Assembly: GCA_949987565.1 (NCBI GenBank)
Contig: OX465107.1
Span: forward strand, 5,904,112-5,968,111
Source of the DNA: Luidia sarsii
Taxonomy: Eukaryota; Echinodermata; Asteroidea; Paxillosida; Luidiidae
Direction: 5' to 3'
DNA length: 64,000 bases
Made by a program: the position numbers and the translations under genes. Positions 41,278 to 53,095 of the stretch are shown one piece after another. A model generated the notes under the pieces. It made no database searches. It was not told where the DNA came from and was given only the letters and a program-made list of their open reading frames with translations. Positions within the stretch are counted from its first letter, which is position 1. Every line of letters begins with the position of its first letter.

Positions 41278-42030
41278 GAGACTGGCCCATGAAAGGAACT
41301 TAGCTGAGAGGCTGGTACTAGTGGAGAGGCTAGTCTCTGAAAGGAACTAGCTGAGAGGCTGCTGTCTTAAAGGAACTAGCTGAGAGGCTGCTGTTTGAAA
41401 GCAACTAGCTGAAAGGCTGCTGTCTGAAAGAAACTAGCTGAAAGCAACTAGCTGAGAGGCTGGTGTCTTAAAGCAACTAGCTGAGAGGCTGGTGTCTGAA
41501 AGGAAGTAGCTGAGAGGCTGCTGTCTGAAAGTAACTAGCTGAGAGGCTGCTGTCTGAAAGGAACTAGCTGAGAGGCTGCTGTCTGAAAGCAACTAGCTGA
41601 GAGGCTGCTGTCTGAAAGGAACTAGCTGAGAGGCTGGTGTCTGAAAGGAACTAGCTCAGAGGCTGCTGTCTGAAAGAAACTAGCTGTGAGGCTGCTGTCT
41701 GAAAGCAACTAGCTGAGAGGCTGGTGTCTGAAAGGAACTAGCTGAGAGGCTGCTGTCTGAAAGCAACTAGCTCAGAGGCTGGTGTCTGAAAGGAACTAGC
41801 TGAGAGGCTGCTGTCTGAAAGCAACTAGCTGAGAGGCTGGTGTCTGAAAGGAACTAGCTGAGAGGCTGCTGTCTGAAAGCAACTAGCTCAGAGGCTGGTG
41901 TCTGAAAGGAACTAGCTGAGAGGCTGGTGTCTGAAATGAACTATAGCTCAGAGGCTGCTGTCTGAAAGCAACTAGCTGAAAGGCTGGTCTCTGAAAGCAA
42001 CTAGCTGAGAGGCTTCTCTTTGAAAGGTCT
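41278..42030. repeat. 29-bp minisatellite after GSKIP stop
   Basis: About 25 units of a 29-bp repeat with core AACTAGCTGAGAGGCTG and CTGTCTGAAAG, starting immediately after the stop codon. It lies in the predicted 3' UTR. Confidence 0.93.
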
Positions 42031-44589
42031 TGCTGAGGAGGCCTACAGGGGAAGGACAAAGAACTGCTCTCTGAAAGATCTTGGGAAAGGGAAGGTCTAC
42101 AGGAATGGGCTTAAAATTAACTGATTTACTCTCAATAGTGCACTTTGCTGGGCCTATGAAAGGGAAGACTGGAGAGCTAATAATTGATGGATGCTCTTCA
42201 AAAGGTCTCGGTGAAGTTGGTGGCAAGAAGGCCTGCAGGAACAGGTCTCGGGAAAGAGGACCTGCACTAAGAGACAAGTGACCAACTGCTGTGAGCTTTC
42301 TGAAAGTTACCCGGGGAGGAGCAAGCTTGTCCTGGTAGAGGGAACTTTCTGCATGGCCTTGTGAAGGCCGATGTGGTTGCAAAAAGAGGACAGAATGGAC
42401 TGGTGGTCTCGAACAGGCCTGAATAAGGCCTGCAATGCAAACAGTTGACCAAGGGTGAATACTCTCCAAGAAGTTTAGGGGCCAATTTCACAGACCTGTT
42501 CTGTGCAATCATCGCACATTGCCGCAGTCACAAAAAACCTAAGTCAGACCAGGTTATCAGCAGAAAATCCATAGGAATATTCTGGCAAGAAAGAAAGTAA
42601 TAGCAAATCAATAAGCATTACACTTCAGCATAAGACTGTAGATGACTATCCCATTTCATGTCACGTCTAGTCATCCTCTCAAATCTCATCTTATCAAATA
42701 TCTTATAGTCCTGTCAAATGCCATCAAGTTAGTGCATTGGTCAATGGTCATTAAAGAATGGTTCCTGTGCTGGGCACATTTGTTTGCATAAGCATCCCTG
42801 TGAGATTGGCCCCTTCTTATAAGAAAGAGGATTGGAATCCCACCAGCTGCCTATGACTATAGCAAGAAGCCACATCAGGCAGGAGGTTCATGGAATCCAT
42901 TTCAAGTTAGACAATCAACTGTGGACGTTCTAAGTGCCCACGTAAGCAAAGCATTGCCTTATGTACTCTAAAAAATGTTTTTTGTAATAAGACATCTGTA
43001 ATCTGATTGGAAGAGCCGTCGTGTCCATGGCTGATGAACCATGCCTTGTCTGGCCACTGAGGTCTCTGAACTAATGAACCTGTCATCAACGATTTCTCTC
43101 TGTCTGGATATTGGCTCATGTACTCAATCCATACATACATGTATATGCTGATTGATCCGTCTGTACAGATCAATACAGTCCAAAGTAACCTTACTCGTAT
43201 TAAAGATTCAAAGTTCATTGATAGAACAACATACTCATCTGTCAAAAACTTCCACAATCAGTCAGTGTAATGAAGGGGGTATTGTGATACTATCATAATT
43301 ATTATGTACTTGCTGTACTCTTTCATTTGTAGATGCTTCAGAATGCTTGAGAACTGTGCCCTTACTTTCACATTTGGAAGGGCAGACACTTGATATAGAT
43401 TATGTGTCTGCTGCACTTCCCCGTGATCTCATTTGCTGGAATTCTTGTAAGCTGGGGGGATTTAACAGCGTCCATTCTTGTTCCGTCTCTCCGGAGACGT
43501 TCTTCCCGTAGCGTCGATGATAAAAAACAAGAATTCCAGTCTGCCTCGGGGACAGTCATTATGTGGCAGCCAGACATGTCCCTATTCCCTGCCCAGTTCT
43601 AGTGCTTCGTCAGTCTGGCAGACGGGGCCAGTCACTGCTGGCCATTAGATGCACGGCTATACCCCTGTCATCATTTTGTGTAGCCCCAGCACCGTGACCA
43701 ATCAGCACGGCCAGTGCTGTATCCATCGTCGACCGTCCTTTTGGAAACCGGGTCTGTCTGTCACATTTAGACAGGCCGGCAATTTGTGGGACAGCAATCT
43801 GTTCAAACCTTCAGCATGTATATTTGATGGGGGAGGGAAGGGACGGTATCTCGTCAGTGGATTCTTCAGACAGGAGAAAAGTGGGGGAAGGTGACCCCCT
43901 TTTTGACTGACTGGAATGATGCTCTCGCTTTTGTATTACTTGTATGCGTTGCATTTTTGTTTATGATCCGAGCCTAACAGCACACTCTTGGGACAGGGGG
44001 TGGCTGCGTTTTTTCCCCGGCAATCTCAACATGATCCTTGGCTAAAATTTGTGGTGCAGACTGGTGTCTGTTGGCCATCTGCTGGACGGGTCAGCCATAA
44101 CTGATAGCCAGTTGGGGAAACCACTTGATATAATGAGAAACTCATCTAATTATCAGCAGGGTTGGTTTTGTTTTGTTACCAGGTCTATGGCCAATTTTTT
44201 TTTGTTCACTTTACAAGTTAGCTAATTTGCAAAAGTAGGAGGCTAATTTGATAACAGTTTTAGGATGTCCAACAATTTGTGCCTCTAAGAATTGCTTTGG
44301 ACTCATCCAACCTTGTCTCTCCGTATCTTTTCAGTAGCCCAGCAGAATTAAAGAGTAGAGATGAGTGGTGATCGGTACCTGTTTGTAGACATCTTGTGTG
44401 TTGATACGAGAAATGGTCATCATTCAAAGGCCTGACTTTTGAACAATGTTGCTCACAGCAAATCCCCGGGACCCTCATATCATAAGATCTGTATTTTTCC
44501 GGTCATTCAAGTCAGTCAGCAGCTTTCAACATGTTTTGGGAGTGAAATTGTGTCGAACAGGAAAGGAGAGAACCATTGAAAAAGGATAA

Positions 44590-44745
44590 CAAATTAACTG
44601 CTTACTGACTGAAATGACCCCAAAACATGCAAAACGAAAACAGATTTAGAGTGCCTGACATTTTTATGCTAGCAGGCAGAATTTACCGTTGAAAAAGTTC
44701 CTGCTAGGATTGAAACGTCAGGAGCTCTACATTTTAAAGATTAGT
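44590..44745. mobile_element. Fold-back element copy
   Basis: GTGCCTGACATTTTTATGC and GCTAGGATTGAAACGTCAGG face each other, flanked on the left by AACTGCTTACTGACTGAAAT. Confidence 0.65.
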
Positions 44746-47700
44746 GAATAAATAGAAATGGATATTCCCTGAACCACACCTTTGCCTCCAAGTTACTGTT
44801 CAAACTGTGATGTTCGCTACTCTTTGCCATTCCTCCAGCTACCCATCTTTTTCATGTACCAGTACACTCGTGTTTAACGTTTATGCACAGTAGGGCCCCT
44901 ATTTCCTAAGTGGAAACCTTGTCAGTATATCCTCCAGACTTTCAAGGAACTGAATTTTCAATGTCAGCATATGATAATATCGACCCAGTTAAAGTGGGAG
45001 TGCTAAATGTGTAGCCTTGACATTCTGGTGATACATGTAATAAGCTTTTTTCCCCCTCAGATTGCTTGTACCAGACAGTGTACAGAGTAGGGGGTTGGAA
45101 TTGTCTGGTGTGTGACTGACTGACTGCCCTGGTGATGTACATTGTTATACACCCTTTTGATAGTTGAATCACTTTGCCACTATTTCCCCATCCCCACCTC
45201 CTGGGGCTGGATTTGTAGTCCTTGTCTAATTCCATCTAAGTGCTTCGTGATTTGGATTGCTTTAACTCCTTCCTCCGTGGTTTGAAGAAGGAAAAATAAT
45301 TAGCTCAAATGCAATGCTGCCATGTCCGGGTTGGTTTTTTTTTTGGGGGGGGGGGTTGGGGGTTCAGAGAAATATATCACTCAGACCATAGACAGAGCTG
45401 GTTATTTATTATTATGCGTAAGCTACAAAAGTAGTCTTAAATTTTTAACCGCACGGAACATAGATAGGTCTCCAGTTTATTTTTGTTCAATTCCTTCCAT
45501 TTCTCACTTCCAGTTTACTGCATAAGCAGTAAGCATGCACTTCTATAAAGCCATTCTTATCATTAAAAAATGCCTTGCCTTAGAACATAATGTATTAGTA
45601 CTAAAAGAGTACAATTTTTTATTAAGCTATTTATTGCTACTTCTGATTACTATACAGTGGCTTTTTTTACTGTGTTTCTTGTAAAATCTCTCAAAGCAAT
45701 TCCACATTTTCAGTTTCTGAAAAAAAAATGCTTTGTAAAAGAAAAATGTCTGGCCAACAAATTGATAACTTTTTGGTAATTATGTGTTGCCCATCTCTAT
45801 TTTGTCTGTGGAGAATTCAAATCTAAAAGAATCAACTTTATTCTGCCAATAAAGCATACATAATGATTGGAGAGAGATTTCAACCTCTCTCTCTCTGTAT
45901 TTTGGCCTTTATCTCAGCTGCATCTTAAGTATCTTATCGTTGTTGGTGCATTCGATTATTTATGTTAGCCAAGGGGGACTGGAATGATACTTGTAGGCTG
46001 ATCCATTTCTTAACATATGCAGGGATTGACCAAAACAACCCAACTCCCAAGCCTCCAAATGGGTTAAATTACCATCGTGAATAATCAATCGTCTCATGAC
46101 ATTTTGGCCAAAGAGTAGTGCTTATTTCAAATGCCATTTTTTTATGAAGCTGCATAAGAAAAAAAAAACAGCACAAGAAAAAAATATTAATGTTTTGATA
46201 TCATAATATAAAACCATACGAACAATTGTTTTTGCCCAAGAATCAGACAAAAATAGATTCCCAAGGAGAAACTCCTACTGTAGAAACTAGAGTGTCTTTG
46301 GGTAAAGACACCAATGCTGAAATAAATATGTTTTGTTGAACCTCGTAATTATTGACTTTGGTTTTTATTTCAAATTGTATGGGGAAAATATATCTGTTAC
46401 ATCAGGCTGGTCGACGGCTATTGCGTTTCACATCGTTGTATTGATATCGGGTGCTCACACATACTGACATAGTCGTTGCAATACATACAAGGCATGCAGT
46501 GTTCGAATCCATCGGCAACTTGGAATTGGCTGGCAATAACACGGACCTATAGGGAAATGGATGAAGTCACTATAGCTCGAGGCTTCAATAGACTCGTGTG
46601 CGATATAAAGCCGTAGCCAATTAGGACGGGAACAGTCTGTCCGACCTTGGTCCGACCCTTTCCAGACAGATTCTAGCATTGTGGTTGGCCAACGCGTTTG
46701 AAACTCTTGGGGGCGCACTATTGTGACTCGCCCGTATTTACCGCCTGGATTTCAAGTCTAAATACGCTCATCTCGCTGGTATCCGTGTTTGGTCTCAATG
46801 GAGGTATCCAGACATGAACAAAGTAAATGCCAGTAGCTATTGTTTCGCTCAGCAGCGAGGGAAAACGGTGTGATTTTCACCAAAACATTGGCACCCAAAG
46901 ACGGTTCCACTTCCCAGACTGAATGTCGATGCACGGGGCAAACTTCAGACCAGATACCATCGCATCCCTTGAATGCCAAACTATAGGTAAGAAACGATTC
47001 TCTGAATATGAATGAAATGAAAGTTTCTGCATGGTTTCTGAGACATTGTGTAGAACATAAAATCACTGAATTGAGGATCATCTGGCAGTGGCAGTAGGCC
47101 TTGTATTGATCGATGTAGTATTGTTTATAAGACTAAGAGGCAGTGTTTTCAGACAACGCTTCATATAACAAGGGGAGCATTGGGGGGTTTCAGAAAAGAA
47201 ACTACTTACTCAACGTTTCAACAACAATAAATATATTTTGTTGCTGGTATCTAGACGAACATTCTGTGTGAGTTTCATTTCTGAACTCCAGCTAGTTTTG
47301 GAGAAAAAAATCAAATCACGAACTTGAGTGCTTTGCAATAGAGTTGTGTAATAAAATATACGGCGAGTTTGTCATCGATACCCATGATGCTTTGCGAACG
47401 TCGAAAAGGTTGATTGAACTGTCAGAATGTTTCCTTCGTCGAGACTACCTTGTAGTGCCAATATTGCCTGAAATCGTCTGTGGCATTAGCTTATTACATA
47501 TGTAGTAGTTCCAGTCCTATAGCAGGGCCATTGAGAAGGCATCATGCGTAGGCCAGTGTGTATGTGGCCAGCTGGCCACGTGTAGGCAATACATGAAGTC
47601 TGAATTGAATGCATCGTAATATAATAGGCTACAGGGCCTCCGGAAGTTCCGCATAATCGTGTCCTTTGGGCTTTTCTTGGAAGGACGCACCACCAGGGAG

Positions 47701-48363
47701 AGAGTTGTTTTTGACAAACAGATTCTAATTAATACAATCGCCAGTTCCCATATTATGCGTGCCCACGTCCAAACATGCGACGAATAGTCCCTATAGTGGC
47801 TATAGTGACCGCTCTCTGTCGATTGCAAAACAAACTTGGATTCGTTTCTGGCTTCGCTGCAGACAATCTCGTGTCATGACGCACTTCATTCTGAAGTCAT
47901 GATGGCTGATCCCGTATTTGGTGTGGGAGTGGAATCAATATCACGCCGAGGCAGGCAAGAGATTGCACTGCAAACGATTGACTCCTGATATCCGCGCCTC
48001 CACTGTTACATGCGGGGGCGGGCTGTCACGTCAAGCCGCTTTATCGGACCGTATTAATCCTGCGTTGTCAGTCCCGTTACTTGGTGTTATTGAAGCAATC
48101 AAGAAAACAGCAAAAGATTGCATGGCACGGGCACTTCGAGCAGGCCATCCTATCCCTACCTTGCCTTCTTGTTTTACTCTATGAACAGCCTAGGTCCTAT
48201 TATCCGCATGGGGTGGCGGGCACTACGCCTACATTAAAGGCTTGCCATGAATTTATTTCGTCCGTCTGACCGGAAAGGGGTGTAATCACTGGCCTGGAGA
48301 GATACTCGTGCCCCACCCGGCGTGCAAAGATTTTGTAAAACCTCCCCCCCCCCCACACACACA

Positions 48364-48684
48364 CCATGTGGAGACATTGCTTTGTTCTCGTGCACTACCT
48401 GAATACAACCTTGTGAGAACAATGTAACTTTTCAAAAAGCTCCCATTTCAACTACATTCACTTTACTGGGTAGAAATTTGGACCGTAAAACTATATCCCT
48501 TATAATTTATATACACCTATAACATAGGCCTACAATTTGCGATGGATTCTTACCCATCACAAATTACCCGTTTTTGAGTTATTTCCAAATACCAGTTTCG
48601 TGAAAACCTTGTGGAGACAGGCCTACACCTTTACAATTTCCCTGTGGAGACCTATTCAACCTATTGGACTAGGTCTCCACAAGG
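48364..48684. mobile_element. MITE with CCTTGTGGAGAC termini, reverse copy
   Basis: The right end is GTCTCCACAAGG and the left end is a degenerate CCATGTGGAGAC. The interior is the reverse complement of 7583-7845 over most of its length. Confidence 0.7.
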
Positions 48685-50442
48685 CGCCCACCCACACACA
48701 CCTGGGTCTGTAGACCTGAAGTGGTTGAGTGCTGGCATGGTAGGCCTATAATACGTCGGATGGAGAACTTGCTGCAAATCCCGGACCAGTAACCGTAAGC
48801 GTGCGGTAGATAGAACGTGTTACATTGCAGTGATTCGTATCAATAACTATATCGCCGAGAGGTTCGCTATTTGCATCGTACTTTTTATTCAAGGTGGCGC
48901 TACACAACGAAGCTACTTCATTCCATTCCCAAATTTTGTGTTCCAGTACCGTTACGACGCTGTGATAACAACATCAGCCCCAGTGCTAGTCCGATATCCT
49001 TTTGTGCTTCCCCCCTCAGTCCAAACAACTGCGGGTCATAACTGGTGCAACTTTATTGTCCCTATTCCTCGGAACAACATTACATCTCAGTGCGCCCGCA
49101 TGTCTAGCAGATCACGAATAACGTCAGCACTCATTTAGACGCACGAAAGGCTTCGGTGAGTGGGTTGAAATGTTTACTGAGAGAAGCGTTATCTTCCCTT
49201 TTGGCCCGTAATACTTATACGCTGCTCGTATTGCTGGGCAAGTGATTCGGTGTTTATTGTCCGAGTTCAACTTAGGTTACTTGTGCATGGATTCATTTCC
49301 AACGCTGCGTTGGCCCCGTTGAAGGTATAGCAACTTAGCAATAATTGGTGTAGTATAATGTGTGTATATTACACTGCCCGAAATGTTGAGTTACCGGCTC
49401 TTTTCTGAGCCCAAGGTGTGACCGCAACATTTTCACTTATACTTCGCACCGTGCAGACCTTCAATTCTTTCCATGATCCTGCATGCTCCACATCTCCAAC
49501 ATCGTCTCGCACTAATATAATGGTTTGTCAATTGCCCTAATGTTCTTCATCGGAATTCAATCAACCACTTCGTACCTCGCATGATTCTGTGCCTGAAAAT
49601 TCTGGAATGTTGAGCAGCAACCATTCTTAGCAAGGTCCCATTGAACACTTGTAGACATTTTGCACGATATTCTCCTGTAGGCCAACGCGTATTTGACTTC
49701 GGTATTTGTACCGGCCTCGCTACAACCAAACACACAGGAACTGACCGACACGATGATAATCACAACTGTATGGAATTTAACCAATGCCAATTTTATTTAC
49801 AGACAAACCCGAAAACAAAACCAAGGACGTAGAAAACGTATGGCGTAGAAAAAAATATGTCCATGTGCTTCACTCGCATGATTTAGCATCCTATCAAACT
49901 TGTATGCAGTACTTGAACCTATGCAAGCATAATATTCCAAATAGCATTGTGCGTTGGTGTACTTTTATTTACAAAATAACAGCAGAGACTCGTCATCATT
50001 TCTGCCTTGTGTAGTAATATTTTGATTGTTGAGCAGATGATGAGGTGTGTGCTTCGGTCCGATCAATTAAATTGATAAAATTCACAGTGACGGTCGCTTT
50101 GAAGCCCAGTGGGAATTCCAATCATTCCAATCTGTTTTAAACACGAGAAATAATTACACAACAATTGCGTATTGCGATAAATACTGAAAAAATCGGTGGG
50201 TTTCGTTTTTTTGAAAAAAGAAATTATAAAATAAAACTGCAATAAAACCAAATTATATAACGATTGTCTAGTGTGATTTGTTTTCATTCAAGGAAGCAGC
50301 AGAGTTAAAGAAGTACACAATTCTGCAAACTATCACCGACTAAATAGACCAAATTAATCGCAAATCTAAAATAAAATGAGAGGGCCATGTTGTTCCGATA
50401 ATAGCACGACTTTGCTCATATGAGGATCAAAACGTAAGCTCC

Positions 50443-50448
50443 TTTATT
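50443..50448 (-). terminator. Candidate polyadenylation signal of the 161-aa gene
   Basis: AATAAA on the minus strand about 145 bases past the stop at 50593. Confidence 0.45.
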
Positions 50449-50592
50449 AAGTTAAAGTTTAAAGTGTCAATAGTTTTGTGTCATGCGAGTTTTGTGAAGA
50501 AAATAATGATGCCACAAAATAAGTGTGATGGTTCGGGTTTTAAAAGAATAATACAGAAAACCAAAACTCAAAATGTGTCCCGTGGTGGCGGA

Positions 50593-50790
50593 CTACTTGA
50601 CGTAGTATCTCCACTTGACGAGGTCCGCCGATGGGATGCCGGTCCGGCGCTTCTTGTTGTCCGTGCTCCGGGAGAAGAACCACCCGCACGTGGGCTTGGC
50701 CAGGGTCGCGAAGGGCGCCACTGAGTTGGACATGATGCCCCCCTGCGCCACCATGTAGGTGGACCGCGGGACCGGCGACTCGTAGGGTAC
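50593..50790 (-). CDS. 161-aa protein exon 2 with stop
   Basis: 65 codons plus TAG, GC-rich, with conserved-looking motifs NSVAPFATLAKPTCGWFFS and a basic KKRR cluster. Confidence 0.82.
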   Translation of the reverse strand, partial: VPYESPVPRSTYMVAQGGIMSNSVAPFATLAKPTCGWFFSRSTDNKKRRTGIPSADLVKWRYYVK

Positions 50791-51610
50791 CTTTTGGAGG
50801 ATGGAGAGGGGGGAGAGGGGGCGAAGAAGGGAGGGAGGAGGAGGAGGAGGGAGAGAGAGAGAGAGGAGAGAGATGGTGCATTGTATAAGTGCATGGCAGG
50901 CTTAAACATATCGCTTGAACTATTCAAAAAGATGATATACAAAAATGTTGCAAACTGCTTACTGACTAAAATTACCAAAATGCAAATCTTATATTTAGTG
51001 GGCCTGAAGTTTTGATCCTAGCAGGACATTTCTCAAAGGCAGAGAAAGGTCCAGCTTTGAGAAAGGTCCTGCTAGAAAGGTCCTGCTAGGATCGAAACGT
51101 CAGGCCCACTAAATTTTAAGATATTCAAAAAGATGATAGGCCCTAATGATGAAGAATTGGGGGCTGACGTTACGATCCTATAGCAGGACCTTTCTCAAAG
51201 GCAGAACTCCCTTAGACTCTAGTCTTCTTCTTGACTCGTCGAGTAAGATCTTTGCTCAGCCAATCAGTGCCTTATCTCTTGTTTGTTTTGCTCTTACTAG
51301 TCGATGAGTGAATCTTTCTTACCTCGCCACGGCCGGTGCTGACCCCGATGGTCTCGAGGCCGCTACCCACGGGGGAAGGCGGCAGTCCCACGCCGGACAG
51401 CGGGTCGCTCAGGTTGAGGTGGCGGGAGTACTTGTTCCTGGACTGGCCTCCTCCCGAGCTCGAGCCCGAGCCGCCTCCGATGTAGGCGTGCCAGAAGGCC
51501 GGCGACGGCAGGTTCTTCTGCCCGTACTTGTCGCCGGGCGGGAAGACCCGGTCCCGGGACGAGCCGTAGAAGTGCTGGTTGATGAGACCCTGGTAGCCGG
51601 AGTTGGGCAT
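50593..51610 (-). CDS. Uncharacterised 161-aa protein, 2 exons
   Basis: Exons 51323-51610 and 50593-50790 join in phase 0 (donor GTAAGA, acceptor CCAAAAG), giving 161 residues. The ATG sits in a strong Kozak context (GCCACCATG). The product starts MPNSGYQGLINQHFYGSSRD, has PSPAFWHAYIGG, a Gly/Ser-rich spacer, and a C-terminal part with VPYESPVPRSTYMVAQGG, CGWFFSRSTDNKKRRTG and a final VKWRYYVK. It has no signal peptide or membrane segment, and is rich in aromatic, Pro, Gly and Arg residues. Small proteins of this make-up are common among axonemal microtubule inner proteins, but I could not match it to a named one. It is head-to-head with the next gene. Confidence 0.82.
50935..51210. mobile_element. 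Fold-back element copy, complex
   Basis: Outer ATGTTGCAAACTGCTTACTG, then GGGCCTGAAGTTTTGATCC, then a partly duplicated centre (GAAAGGTCCTGCTAG twice) and the inverted arm ACGTCAGGCCCACTAAATTT. A further half copy follows at 51150-51205. It lies in the intron of the 161-aa gene. Confidence 0.75.
51323..51610 (-). CDS. 161-aa protein exon 1
   Basis: 96 codons, GC-rich, ATG to GVSTGRGE, donor GTAAGA. Contains the Gly/Ser run (GGGSGSSSGGG). Confidence 0.82.
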
Positions 51611-52952
51611 GGTGGCGTCGCTGAGGAGGACGGTCCAAGCACCCGAGCTGACAAGTCACCGATAGCACAGAATATGCCTCCCCACCACAACTCAGGCGGC
51701 TGGCTCGCTATGGCAGACCGTCCCGTGAGGCAGTCCCCTGGACCGTCAGCTCGGCGATGCTTGCTGGTTTGTTGTTCTCTGCGAGTGCTGCAATCCGCTG
51801 CCCGCGTCTACACGAAGCAGCAGACGCACTTCGACTCCAGGACGGTGTAATCACCGGGTTGTCAGCCTAAATAGTCCGACCACCGACAGAAATCTCCCCT
51901 TGCAGTGCGGCAACGAACTTCGCTCTCCGCAAATCTTCGGTTGGTGTGGTTTGTTTTAAAGGGGAGGCCGAGGTGGGTTATTCGGACGAGTTTTCCCCGT
52001 GTATTCCCCCCGACAGCTGTGTGTGTACTACCACTTTTTTCGCGTCGCGTTAGCCGTCTCTCCCTGGCCACCAGTGTTGCTAAGCCGTGATGTAATGACA
52101 AGACAACTTATTGTACAAAGTATTGATTCCGCCAGTGAGCGACAGTGTGACTGACTGACTGCCTAGGCTACAGCGAGCGAGCGAGCTAGCCGGGGGGTGG
52201 GGGGGCGAGGTCATCCGGTGTACAGCAAGTTGTATTGTGGCGAGGCAATGCATGGGCAGGGCGCATTGAAGCAACCCACACGGCTCCGGCGGGTTTTTGT
52301 TTACCGCGCCTGCGCGCTGACGCCCGCGTGGCCTGGTTTCGAAGGCACCAGCCTCTGGCAACACACGCGTTGTTGAGAAAAGCATGGCGCCTTTCACAAT
52401 CGCTGAAAGCGCGTCACTATAGGCCTACAACTCACTTGAATCGCTCATTCAAGTTAAACAATATTTTGTACTCGATGCTTCTCAAAAAAAAGAAAAACGA
52501 ATCACAAGTCATTATAATAGGTCCTACCATTGATCTCCATAATTATTATGGAGATCAATGGGTCCTACAGAGGCACTTTTCTTTAAATGTGGGTAACGCG
52601 AAGCATTGTGGCGTATACACGCGCGTATTACGCGGAGAATGCAGGATTTGGCGGGCGCGCGGTTCTCATGGAAACGGAGTGGCGGTCTCAGTGACGTAGG
52701 CGCTGCGCATGCGCACGAGCAAAAGTTGAGACCAAAAGTTTGGCAGAGTACAACAACACCGAAATGCAACGGCACTTTTGGGTGCAGCGCTGAACGTGAA
52801 ACTTCATTCTGTGCGTTCAGCTTGGCTGCAGATAGCTCTCTTTTTAGGTCCTTCCTCGAGGAGAGGAAACCACTCCCCCCTAAAAAAAGCTGTCAGTTGA
52901 GGACAGAGCACCGGCTTGCTGCTGGGTGGCCAGTGCATGGGGTCCGAGCACC
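51611..52952. promoter_or_regulatory. Shared divergent promoter region
   Basis: 1.34 kb between the start codons of two oppositely transcribed genes. It is locally GC- and CpG-rich (for example 52180-52330 and 52600-52700). It contains an X-box-like site at 52662-52675 and a short palindrome (CCATTGATCTCCATAATTAT and its inverse) at about 52528-52563. Whether both genes use one promoter is inferred from arrangement only. Confidence 0.5.
52662..52675 (+). promoter_or_regulatory. RFX X-box-like motif
   Basis: GTTCTCATGGAAAC matches the palindromic RFX consensus (GTTGCCATGGCAAC) at 11 of 14 positions, with an intact ATGGAAAC half. It lies about 280 bp before the ATG of the 560-aa gene. RFX factors drive ciliary genes. 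Confidence 0.45.
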
Positions 52953-53095
52953 ATGGCTTCTGTTAGCGGGGACGGAGGCCGGGGCACCGGCACCGGCACC
53001 GGCACCAGCCAGGCCCTGGACGTGTCCCGTACGGTGCAGTCCAGCGATCTCTTCACGCCGTACAGGGAGCCACGCGTCACGCTGCCGACTATCGG
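52953..53095 (+). CDS. 560-aa protein exon 1
   Basis: ATG to PTIG; includes a GTGTGTGT glycine/threonine repeat from GGCACC units. Donor GTTAGT, phase 2. Confidence 0.75.

Larger units (their letters stand above)
42031..50440. other. Intergenic 8.4 kb between GSKIP and the 161-aa gene
   Basis: No gene recognised. Short open frames at 46455-47081, 47517-47828, 47918-48184 and 48830-49138 show no known motif, codon bias or splice support. Repeats inside: fold-back copy (44590-44740), G-run (45346-45361), a CCTTGTGGAGAC MITE (48364-48684), a histone-type hairpin variant (49396-49411), and an inverted repeat around GGAATTCTTG (43437-43535). Confidence 0.5.

Noticed and set aside
46455..49138. 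Several 60-107-codon frames in the intergenic region
   Set aside because: Lengths expected by chance, no codon bias like the real exons, no homology recognised.
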